Shown in pieces: positions 1 through 5,744 of a stretch of 5,921 bases of DNA; position 1 is the stretch's first letter, and each line of letters begins with the position of its first letter. The stretch is from JAQTNA01 sp043743785 (GTDB taxonomy: Bacteria; Pseudomonadota; Gammaproteobacteria; Burkholderiales; Rhodocyclaceae). The notes beneath the pieces were generated by a model, which saw nothing but the letters and a program-made list of their open reading frames with translations, searched no databases and was not told where the DNA came from. Both the position numbers and the translations under genes were made by a program. The stretch spans positions 1 to 5,921 of the forward strand of contig JAYTVW010000010.1 in the NCBI GenBank assembly GCA_043743785.1, written 5' to 3'.

Positions 1-438
1 TACAAGGGCAACCGCTATGTTGGCGGCACGGGCAATGACCTGCTGCGCGGGACGTACTATGGGGATACCTATGAGTTCGGCGTGGGCGACGGGCAGGACG
101 TGATCGTGGAGACCAGCAGTAACGCGAGCTATACCGATACCCTGAAGTGCGGCGCCGGCATCACCTCAGATCAGATCTGGTTGCGGCATACCGGCAACAG
201 CCTAGAGGTGAGCGTCATCGGTACCTCCGACAAGGTGACCATCAGCAACTGGTACTCGGACAGCGCCTACCACCTGGAGCAGTTGAAGACCGCAGACGGC
301 AAGACGCTGCTCGACAGCCAGGTGGACTCCCTGGTGCAGGCCATGGCGTCTTTCGCACCGCCGGCGGCGGGGCAAATGACTCTGCCGCCGGCCTACCAGA
401 CGGCGCTGGCGCCGGTACTGGCGGCGAACTGGAAGTAG
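1..438 (+). CDS. RTX calcium-binding secreted protein, C-terminal part (5' end outside window)
   Basis: The frame is open from base 1 to the TAG at 436-438, giving 145 visible residues. The real start lies upstream; the GTG at codon 28 falls inside the RTX region and is not a start. Residues 8-16 read GGTGNDLLR, a textbook RTX nonapeptide (GGxGxDxLx) that binds calcium in the beta-roll. It is followed by a degenerate unit ending in FGVGDGQD (26-33). Residues about 33-100 (DTLKCGAGITSDQIWL, then GTSDKVTISNWY around 83) match the haemolysin-type calcium-binding-protein-related domain seen after RTX repeats. The tail (VDSLVQAMASFAPP, then LPPAYQTALAPVLAANWK) resembles the C-termini of many betaproteobacterial RTX proteins, where the uncleaved type I secretion signal lies. 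The secretion genes start 31 bp downstream, so this is their probable substrate. Enzymatic, adhesive or toxic function cannot be told because the N-terminal part is missing. Confidence 0.9.
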   Translation, partial: YKGNRYVGGTGNDLLRGTYYGDTYEFGVGDGQDVIVETSSNASYTDTLKCGAGITSDQIWLRHTGNSLEVSVIGTSDKVTISNWYSDSAYHLEQLKTADGKTLLDSQVDSLVQAMASFAPPAAGQMTLPPAYQTALAPVLAANWK

Positions 439-451
439 GGGCATCGGCCCC
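438..451 (+). repeat. Small hairpin between the RTX gene and the transporter gene
   Basis: GGGGC (438-442) and GCCCC (447-451) pair around an ATCG tetraloop. The stem begins on the last base of the RTX stop codon. No T-run follows, so it does not look like a full intrinsic terminator. It could partly attenuate read-through, or protect the 3' end of the substrate mRNA, so that more substrate than transporter is made. That role is inference; a 5-bp G+C stem can arise by chance in DNA this rich in G+C. Confidence 0.4.
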
Positions 452-469
452 ACACATATCGAATTTCTC

Positions 470-2653
470 ATGGAACACACGGAACACAAGGCCCCCGGCG
501 CCGCGCCCCTGGATAGCGGCCTGGCCTGCCTGATGATGATGGCGCGGCTACACGGGGTGGCGGCCGATGGGCCGCAACTGCGGCACGCCTTCTCCGTCGA
601 CGGCGCGGCTTTCGGGCGGACGGAAATCCTGCTGGCGGCGAAGTCCCTGGGCTTGCAGGCGAAGGCGGTGAATACGCCGCCAGCACGCCTTGATCGGGCG
701 CCCCTGCCGGCGCTGGCCCTGGGCCGGGACGGCGGTTTTTTCATTCTCGCCCGTATTGAGGCAGACAAGACCCTGATTCACGATCCGGCAGCGGAGCGCC
801 CCGAAGCCTTGACGCGGGAAGGTCTGCTGGAACGCTGGTCGGGCGAACTGATCTTCTTCACCTCCAAGGCGAGCTTTGCCGGGGAACTGGCTAAGTTCGA
901 CTTTTCCTGGTTCATCCCGGCCATCGTCAAGTACCGCCGGCTGCTGGCGGAGGTGCTGCTCATCTCCTTTGTGCTGCAGCTCATCGGCCTGGCCACGCCC
1001 CTGTTCTTTCAGGTGGTCATGGATAAGGTGCTGGTGAACCACGCCATGAAGACCTTGAACGTGCTCGCCCTCGGCTTGCTGAGTGCCACAGTCTTCGAGG
1101 CGCTGCTGACGGGTATCCGCACCTATGTCTTCGCCCACACCAGCAGCAAGCTGGACGTGGAACTGGGCGCCCGCCTGTTCCACCACCTGCTGAATCTGCC
1201 GGTGGCCTACTTCCAGGCACGGCGGGTGGGGGATTCGGTGGCGCGTATCCGGGAACTGGAAAGCATCCGTTCCTTCCTCACTGGCAACGCTCTGACCCTA
1301 GTGATGGACCTGCTGTTCTCCTTCGTCTTCCTCGCCGTGATGCTCTGGTACAGCGTCACGCTGACCTGCATCGTGCTGGCCTCCATTCCGCTCTACGGCG
1401 CGTTGTCGGTGCTATTCACGCCCATCCTGCGCTCGCGCCTCAACGAGAAATTCAACCGGGGTGCGGAGAACCAGTCTTTCCTGGTGGAAACCCTCTCCGG
1501 TATCGATACCGTGAAGGCCCTGGCGGTGGAGCCGCGCTGGAGCCACAAGTGGGAGCAGCAGCTGGCGGCCTACGTCTCGGCGGGCCTGGCGGTCACCAAC
1601 GTAGGCACCCTGGCCAGCGGCGGCGTGACTTTCGTCAGCAAGCTCGTGACTCTGGCCATCATGTGGCTCGGTGCCAGCCTGGTGGTGGACGGCAAGCTGA
1701 CGGTGGGCGAACTGGTGGCCTTCAACATGCTCTCCGGCCAGATGGCCTCGCCCATTCTGCGCCTTGCACAACTGTGGAACGACTTCCAGCAGGTGGGAAT
1801 TTCCATGCAGCGCCTGGGGGATATCCTCAACGCCCGCACCGAAGTCGCCGGCCAGAAGACGCGCCTGCCACGCCTAGCCGGCGCCATCGAGTTCGACCAG
1901 GTGTCCTTCCGCTACCGGCCGGATGCGCCGGACGTGATCCGTGCGGTGTCTCTGAAGATTGTCGCCGGGGAGGTCATCGGCATCGTCGGCCGCTCCGGCT
2001 CGGGGAAAAGCACCTTGACGAAGCTGGTGCAACGCCTCTTCGTGCCGGATCGGGGCCGGGTGATGGTGGACGGCCAGGACATCGCCATCGTCGATACCCC
2101 GTCCCTGCGTCACCAGATCGGCGTGGTGCTGCAGGAGAACGTGCTCTTCAACCGCAGCCTGCGGGATAACATCGCCTTGAGTAATCCGGCCCTGCCCATC
2201 GAAGCCATCATGGAGGTGGCGAAACTGGCCGGTGCCCATGATTTCATCTGCGAACTACCAGAAGGCTACGACACCCTGGTGGGGGAGCATGGCACCGGCC
2301 TTTCCGGCGGTCAGCGCCAGCGCATCGCTATCGCCCGGGCGCTCATCGGCAACCCGCGCATCCTCATCTTCGACGAGGCCACCAGCGCCCTGGACTACGA
2401 GTCGGAAAAAATCATCCAGGACAACATGAGGCGCATCTGCGCCGGACGAACCGTGCTCATCATCGCCCATCGGCTGTCCGCCGTACGCGAGGCGAATCGC
2501 ATCGTGGTGCTGGAGCGGGGGCAGGTTGCCGAGGTAGGTAGCCATGCCGAACTGCTGGCCCGGCCCGGCGGTATCTATGCCCACCTGCATGCGCTGCAGG
2601 CGGGGACGCAGCTTGCGCAGCGGCCGCGAGCGCCGGCAGGAGGTTTTGTATGA
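470..2653 (+). CDS. hlyB: HlyB-type type I secretion ABC transporter (permease/ATPase) with inactive C39-like domain
   Basis: This 727-residue protein is the inner-membrane ATPase of a type I secretion system and exports RTX proteins from the cytoplasm in one step. Residues about 10-130 form a C39-peptidase-like domain. The catalytic Cys position is Ser16 (DSGLACLMM) and the catalytic His position is Phe90 (GGFFIL); Asp105 is kept, so it should bind substrate but not cleave. Membrane helices cover about 155-440, starting after KFDFSWFIPAIVKYR, a stretch nearly identical to E. coli HlyB as I recall it. The nucleotide-binding domain is complete: Walker A GRSGSGKST (507-515), Q-loop Gln555, signature LSGGQ (611-615), Walker B ILIFDE (631-636) and H-loop His667. 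Length is close to HlyB (about 707 residues). ATG 470 is the first start in this frame after the RTX stop, and later Met residues would cut into the C39-like domain. No clear Shine-Dalgarno precedes it, suggesting modest or coupled translation. Confidence 0.96.
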   Translation: MEHTEHKAPGAAPLDSGLACLMMMARLHGVAADGPQLRHAFSVDGAAFGRTEILLAAKSLGLQAKAVNTPPARLDRAPLPALALGRDGGFFILARIEADKTLIHDPAAERPEALTREGLLERWSGELIFFTSKASFAGELAKFDFSWFIPAIVKYRRLLAEVLLISFVLQLIGLATPLFFQVVMDKVLVNHAMKTLNVLALGLLSATVFEALLTGIRTYVFAHTSSKLDVELGARLFHHLLNLPVAYFQARRVGDSVARIRELESIRSFLTGNALTLVMDLLFSFVFLAVMLWYSVTLTCIVLASIPLYGALSVLFTPILRSRLNEKFNRGAENQSFLVETLSGIDTVKALAVEPRWSHKWEQQLAAYVSAGLAVTNVGTLASGGVTFVSKLVTLAIMWLGASLVVDGKLTVGELVAFNMLSGQMASPILRLAQLWNDFQQVGISMQRLGDILNARTEVAGQKTRLPRLAGAIEFDQVSFRYRPDAPDVIRAVSLKIVAGEVIGIVGRSGSGKSTLTKLVQRLFVPDRGRVMVDGQDIAIVDTPSLRHQIGVVLQENVLFNRSLRDNIALSNPALPIEAIMEVAKLAGAHDFICELPEGYDTLVGEHGTGLSGGQRQRIAIARALIGNPRILIFDEATSALDYESEKIIQDNMRRICAGRTVLIIAHRLSAVREANRIVVLERGQVAEVGSHAELLARPGGIYAHLHALQAGTQLAQRPRAPAGGFV
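2638..2643 (+). promoter_or_regulatory. Strong ribosome binding site for the HlyD gene
   Basis: AGGAGG lies 6 nt before ATG 2650, inside the last codons of the transporter gene. It is a perfect Shine-Dalgarno core and fixes the HlyD start at the ATGA overlap. It is much stronger than anything upstream of the transporter start at 470. Confidence 0.85.
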
Positions 2654-3987
2654 GCCCCCGTATTGAAGCCTGGCAGGCGTTGTGGCAGCGCTACCGGGAC
2701 AGCTTCGCCTTCCACTGGCAGAACCGGCATGGCATGGTGAGTGGGCTCTACAATGCAGAGGAAGCAGAATTCCTGCCCGCCGCCCTGTCCCTGCAGGAAA
2801 AACCCGTGTCGCCTGTGGGGCGTCTGGTGGCGCGCCTGCTGATGGCCCTGGTGGTCATCGCGCTCCTCTGGTCCGTGCTCGGCAAGATGGACATCATCGT
2901 CAATGCGAGCGGCAAGATTGTGCCGTCGGGCCGCACCAAGACCCTGGCCTCGGTGGACGTGGCCAGCGTACGGGCCTTGCATGTGGTGGAAGGCCAGGTG
3001 GTCAAAGCCGGGCAGGTGCTCGTCGAACTCGATACCTCGGCCTATGACGCGGAGCGGGACAAGGCCCGGGGCGACGCCACCATGGCCCTGTTGCAGGCGG
3101 CGCGCTCCCGTGCCCTCATCGCGGCGGTGGATAGCCTGCACTTCCCCCAGCTTCCGGCCATTGCCGGCCTGCCCGAAGAAAAGCGGCTGGCGGCCCAGGC
3201 GCACCTGGACGGGCAATACCGGGATTTCCGGGCAAAACTGGCGCGTCTCGACGGCGACATCCAGCGCTACGCCGAAGCCCTGCCGCTGGCCGCCCAACGC
3301 GCCCAGGACTACGCGGTCCTGGCCCGGGACCACGACGTCTCCACCCATGCCTGGCTGGAAAAGGAGCAGGCCCGCATCGAGTTAGCGGGCCAACTGGCGG
3401 AAGCGAAGCACCAGCGGGCCGCCCTCATCGCCGAGACCCGGCGCATGGCCCATGACGCGCTGACGGAAGGCAGCAAGCTCGCCGAGGCGTCCGGCCAGGA
3501 CGCCCTGCGGGCCGGCGAGCATGCGCAACTCCTGAAACTCACGGCGCCGGTGGATGGCACGGTGCAGCAGCTCACAGTACACACCGTCGGCGGTGTGGTG
3601 CCGGCGGCTCAGCCCCTGATGCAGGTGGTGCCACAGGAAAATGTCGTCGAGGTGGAAGCCTTCCTGGAGAACAAGGATGTCGGCTTCGTGCGGGAGGGCC
3701 AGGCGGCGGCCGTGAAAGTGGAGGCCTTCGAATACACCAAGTACGGCACCGTGCCCGGGCGCGTCAGCCATGTCTCCCGCGACGCCATCCAGGATGAGAA
3801 GAAGGGCCTAATCTACTCGATCAAAGTGGCCCTGGACAAAGCCGCTCTGCCGGTGGAGGGGCGGCTGGAGCCTCTTTCGGCCGGCATGTCGGTGAGCGTG
3901 GAAATCAAGACCGGCGAGCGGCGAATCATCGAGTACGTGTTGAGTCCGCTCCTGCAGCACCAGCGGGAGAGCTTGAATGAGCGCTAG
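2650..3987 (+). CDS. hlyD: HlyD family type I secretion membrane fusion (periplasmic adaptor) protein
   Basis: This 445-residue adaptor links the ABC transporter to the outer-membrane channel. Residues 1-57 are cytosolic, where HlyD proteins contact substrate and transporter. One membrane helix spans about 58-78 (LVARLLMALVVIALLWSVLG). A split lipoyl domain follows, with halves at about 101-130 (VRALHVVEGQVVKAGQVLVELD) and 298-330 (TAPVDGTVQQLTVHTVGGVV). Between them is an Ala/Glu/Arg-rich alpha-helical hairpin, and after them a beta-barrel domain (VEVEAFLENKDVGF, VKVEAFEYTKYG). The C-terminus IEYVLSPLLQHQRESLNER is the typical HlyD ending. E. coli HlyD has 478 residues; the difference of about 33 probably lies mainly in the helical hairpin. 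The start is ATG 2650, which overlaps the transporter stop by 4 bp (ATGA) and has a perfect Shine-Dalgarno, so the two genes are very likely translationally coupled. Confidence 0.95.
   Translation: MSPRIEAWQALWQRYRDSFAFHWQNRHGMVSGLYNAEEAEFLPAALSLQEKPVSPVGRLVARLLMALVVIALLWSVLGKMDIIVNASGKIVPSGRTKTLASVDVASVRALHVVEGQVVKAGQVLVELDTSAYDAERDKARGDATMALLQAARSRALIAAVDSLHFPQLPAIAGLPEEKRLAAQAHLDGQYRDFRAKLARLDGDIQRYAEALPLAAQRAQDYAVLARDHDVSTHAWLEKEQARIELAGQLAEAKHQRAALIAETRRMAHDALTEGSKLAEASGQDALRAGEHAQLLKLTAPVDGTVQQLTVHTVGGVVPAAQPLMQVVPQENVVEVEAFLENKDVGFVREGQAAAVKVEAFEYTKYGTVPGRVSHVSRDAIQDEKKGLIYSIKVALDKAALPVEGRLEPLSAGMSVSVEIKTGERRIIEYVLSPLLQHQRESLNER
3965..3970 (+). promoter_or_regulatory. Ribosome binding site for the TolC-family gene
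   Basis: GGGAGA lies 6 nt before ATG 3977, within the end of hlyD. It supports the start that overlaps hlyD by 11 bp, which also gives a complete signal peptide. Confidence 0.6.
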
Positions 3988-5449
3988 CCGCACCGGCGGC
4001 CAGGCGGTTCGGGGTGCCCTGGCGCTTGTGACCGCCTTCCTGGCGCTGGGCGCGGTCTTCCCGAGAGCGTCATGGGCATTCGATCCCTTGACCGTGATCG
4101 CCAGCCCGATTCAGGACCCTCTGCAGACCGTGCCCGCGTTGATCGAGAGCGGAGTGGTATTGCCGGGCGATGGTAGCCCGGCGCCCTGCCCGGCGCAGAA
4201 GGATTTCTCGGCCCCGCTGGCCTTGGGCGAGGCGGTGGACCTGGCCTTGTGCAACAACGCCCAGATCAAGGCTGCCTGGGCCGGCATCAAGGTCCAGGCG
4301 GCTGCCGTGGGCGAGGCGCGGGCGGCCTATTTGCCGACGCTGTCGGGGACGCTGAGCCGCCTCGAGGACCAGACGCGATATCCGGGCACTGGCTTTAACA
4401 CGACCACGGTGGACAGCAATACGGTCTATGGTACCTTGAGTTGGCGGCTGTTTGATTTCGGCGGACGGCGCGCCAACCGCGAGGCGGCGAACCAGGGATT
4501 GGCCGCCGCCCTGGAGAATCACGACGCGGTGCTGCAAAAGACTCTGGCGGGGGTCATTCAGGCCTATTTCGATGCCCAGACGTCCCAGGCGGCCTGGCAA
4601 GCGAAGGTGCAAAACGAGGGGATCGCCCGCAGCACGCTGGAGACCGCCAAGCGGCGCGAGGCCAACGGTGCGGGTGCACTAAGCGATACGCTGCAGGCCA
4701 CCACGGCCCTGGCCCGTGCCGCCCTGGACAAGAATCGCGCCTTGGGGGCCTATCAGAAGGCACTCTCGCTGCTGGTCTATTCCATCGGCTTGCCGGCGCA
4801 AACACGGGTGATCTTGGCCAATGATGTGGAAGAGCGAACGGTGCAATCCGCCAAGGACCTGGAGACTTGGCTGGAAGCGGCGCAAACGCGTCATCCAGCC
4901 ATCCTGGCGGCCCGTGCCCAGTGGGAGGCGGCCCGCGCACGGGTGACGGCAACCCGCTCCGACGGACTGCCGACCCTCGATTTCTCCGCCAACGTCTTCG
5001 AGAATGGACGCCCCGGGCAGGGGCTTACCCCGACCCGCACCCAGGAACGCACGCTGGGTGTCGCGCTGACCATTCCGATCTTCGACGGGTTCGCCCGCAC
5101 CTACAAGATTCGCGGGGCAGAGGCACAAGTGGAACAGAAGGGGGCCGACCTGCAGGACACCGAGCGCCAGATCCTCATGGAGGTGGTGAAGGCCCATGCG
5201 GATGCGACGGCCGCCTTGGGAAATCTTCAGGCGTCGGAGGCGCTACTCACCGCGGCACAGGACTCCCTGGGCGTCTCGAAACGGAAATACGAAAAGGGCG
5301 CAGCCGATATCCTGGAAATCCTCACGACCCAGGCGGCGTTGTCGGATGCGCAGCAGGAACGCATCCGCTGCCAGGCCGAATGGCGCTCGGCGCGGCTGCG
5401 ACTGCTAGCGAACGCCGGGCTGATGGGACGGGGTGACGTGACGCCCTGA
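3977..5449 (+). CDS. TolC/CyaE-family outer-membrane channel of the type I secretion system
   Basis: This 490-residue protein is the outer-membrane exit duct and is expected to form a trimeric beta-barrel with a long periplasmic helical tunnel. Residues 1-34 are a Sec signal peptide: Arg5 and Arg12, a hydrophobic core LALVTAFLALGAVF, and a probable cut after ASWA (31-34). Two outer-membrane efflux protein repeats follow, at about 80-265 and 300-485. Each has the expected strand/turn motif: WRLFDFGGRR (156-165) and IPIFDGFAR (366-374). The second ends with YEKGAADILEILTTQAAL, typical of the family. Cys71 and Cys92 flank the start of the first repeat and could form a disulfide; Cys465 is a third cysteine. 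The length and the FDPL start after the signal peptide resemble CyaE-like proteins. The gene overlaps hlyD by 11 bp in another frame, so it belongs to the export operon. No convincing terminator follows directly. Confidence 0.94.
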   Translation: MSASRTGGQAVRGALALVTAFLALGAVFPRASWAFDPLTVIASPIQDPLQTVPALIESGVVLPGDGSPAPCPAQKDFSAPLALGEAVDLALCNNAQIKAAWAGIKVQAAAVGEARAAYLPTLSGTLSRLEDQTRYPGTGFNTTTVDSNTVYGTLSWRLFDFGGRRANREAANQGLAAALENHDAVLQKTLAGVIQAYFDAQTSQAAWQAKVQNEGIARSTLETAKRREANGAGALSDTLQATTALARAALDKNRALGAYQKALSLLVYSIGLPAQTRVILANDVEERTVQSAKDLETWLEAAQTRHPAILAARAQWEAARARVTATRSDGLPTLDFSANVFENGRPGQGLTPTRTQERTLGVALTIPIFDGFARTYKIRGAEAQVEQKGADLQDTERQILMEVVKAHADATAALGNLQASEALLTAAQDSLGVSKRKYEKGAADILEILTTQAALSDAQQERIRCQAEWRSARLRLLANAGLMGRGDVTP

Positions 5450-5485
5450 GAGCATGGGGGGGTACTGGGGATGGTTCTCGATCAC

Positions 5486-5532
5486 GCAGTCTTGCAGGTA
5501 GCCCCTTGGTGTCAAGGGTGGTTCGCGACTGC
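5486..5532 (+). repeat. Nested inverted repeat downstream of the secretion operon, possible weak terminator
   Basis: An outer pair GCAGTC (5486-5491) and GACTGC (5527-5532) encloses an inner hairpin, CCCTTG (5503-5508) with GTGT loop and CAAGGG (5513-5518). It begins 37 bp after the TolC-family stop codon. There is no T-tract after either arm, so it is not a canonical intrinsic terminator. It could still be a transcript 3'-end structure or a protein-binding or recombination site. The last arm contains GGTTCGCGACTG, which faintly recalls a tRNA T-arm, but no tRNA folds around it. Confidence 0.35.
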
Positions 5533-5625
5533 TTTGCCTACATTCAGTTGGACACATCAAGCTACAGTAGCCGTCACCCATATCTTGGGATGCACGCGTA
5601 GCGGCGTTGACACCTCAAGCAGCCT

Positions 5626-5662
5626 GACATTAGATAATCCGACATTATTCAATGTATACATT
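5626..5662. repeat. ACATT half-site cluster with a 12-bp perfect palindrome, candidate operator
   Basis: GACATTA occurs at 5626-5632 and again at 5641-5647, exactly 15 bp apart. AATGTATACATT at 5651-5662 is a perfect 12-bp palindrome. The core ACATT thus occurs at 5627, 5642 and 5658 on the + strand and inverted at 5651. The 5642 and 5651 copies form a second inverted repeat with a 4-bp centre. Sited between a divergent composition block and a gene for a predicted DNA-binding protein, this looks like an operator or iteron-like array. Which protein binds it is inference; the KfrA-like product is the natural candidate because KfrA of IncP plasmids represses its own promoter. Confidence 0.5.
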
Positions 5663-5680
5663 TAAGCTTTTAAGCGTTTG

Positions 5681-5709
5681 TTGACTCATAGAATAGTATG
5701 TAATATCGT
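5681..5709 (+). promoter_or_regulatory. Candidate sigma-70 promoter for the KfrA-like gene
   Basis: TTGACT (5681-5686, 5 of 6 matches to the -35 consensus) is followed after 17 bp by TATCGT (5704-5709, 4 of 6 matches to the -10). Transcription would begin near 5716, leaving a leader of about 29 nt. An alternative is TTGACA at 5607-5612, a perfect -35 hexamer, but the best -10 near it (GATAAT, 5633-5638) is 20 bp away, which is too far. The candidate is reasonable but unproven. Confidence 0.4.
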
Positions 5710-5732
5710 GCCATGTAATACAGTATGAAATA
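5698..5732 (+). repeat. Three ATGTAATA-type direct repeats over the candidate promoter and leader
   Basis: ATGTAATA occurs at 5698-5705 and 5713-5720, with a 15-bp period. A third copy with one change, ATGAAATA, is at 5725-5732. The first and third are part of a longer match, AGTATGTAATA (5695-5705) and AGTATGAAATA (5722-5732), 10 of 11 identical. The copies cover the candidate -10, the start region and the leader just before the ribosome binding site, where a bound repressor would block expression. Confidence 0.45.
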
Positions 5733-5734
5733 AT

Positions 5735-5738
5735 GAGG
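5735..5738 (+). promoter_or_regulatory. Ribosome binding site for the KfrA-like gene
   Basis: GAGG lies 6 nt before ATG 5745, in an otherwise A+T-rich leader. It supports 5745 as the start codon, together with the sharp rise in G+C and the match to the family N-terminus from that point. Confidence 0.65.
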
Positions 5739-5744
5739 TAGCCC

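Larger units (their letters stand above)
5450..5744. other. Intergenic region between the secretion operon and the KfrA-like gene
   Basis: These 295 bp hold no gene I can support. The first half keeps moderate to high G+C and contains a nested inverted repeat (5486-5532) and an 11-bp inverted repeat GCTACAGTAGC (5561-5571). The second half drops sharply: 5621-5744 is 41 G+C out of 124 bases, about 33%. It holds a 12-bp palindrome, direct repeats and promoter-like hexamers. The composition break marks a boundary between the secretion operon and the next unit. A 64-codon frame at 5471-5665 is open but looks like chance. Confidence 0.8.

Noticed and set aside
202..768. Long minus-strand open frame across the RTX end and transporter start
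   Set aside because: Arg/Pro/Ala-rich shadow of high-G+C coding DNA, overlapping two well supported + strand genes.
548..1186. 212-codon minus-strand frame antisense to the transporter
   Set aside because: Lies wholly inside the transporter gene and has Gln/Arg/Gly-rich antisense composition; no family features.
2575..3348. 257-codon minus-strand frame antisense to the hlyB/hlyD junction
   Set aside because: Spans the overlap of two confirmed genes and shows only low-complexity shadow sequence.
5520..5532. GGTTCGCGACTG as the T-arm of a tRNA
   Set aside because: No acceptor stem, anticodon arm or CCA-like end can be built around it.
5547..5553. GTTGGAC fits the integron core site GTTRRRY
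   Set aside because: No matching inverse core (RYYYAAC) at a suitable distance upstream, so not an attC site; a 7-base degenerate match is expected by chance.
5577..5589. CCCA-TATCT-TGGG small hairpin
   Set aside because: A 4-bp stem is too short to support any role.
5491..5601. Another + strand frame reading RDCFAYIQLDTSSYSSRHPYLGMHA before a stop, as a possible gene remnant
   Set aside because: It has no start codon or ribosome site and I cannot tie it to a family. It could be a decayed fragment, but the evidence is too thin.
5471..5665. 64-codon open frame in the intergenic region (starts MVLDHAVLQVAPW)
   Set aside because: No properly spaced Shine-Dalgarno, no recognised family, and the frame runs into the A+T-rich repeat region. 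Looks like chance.
5661..5675. TTTAAGC direct repeat (8-bp period)
   Set aside because: Low-complexity A+T-rich sequence; not clearly part of either repeat family upstream of the KfrA-like gene.
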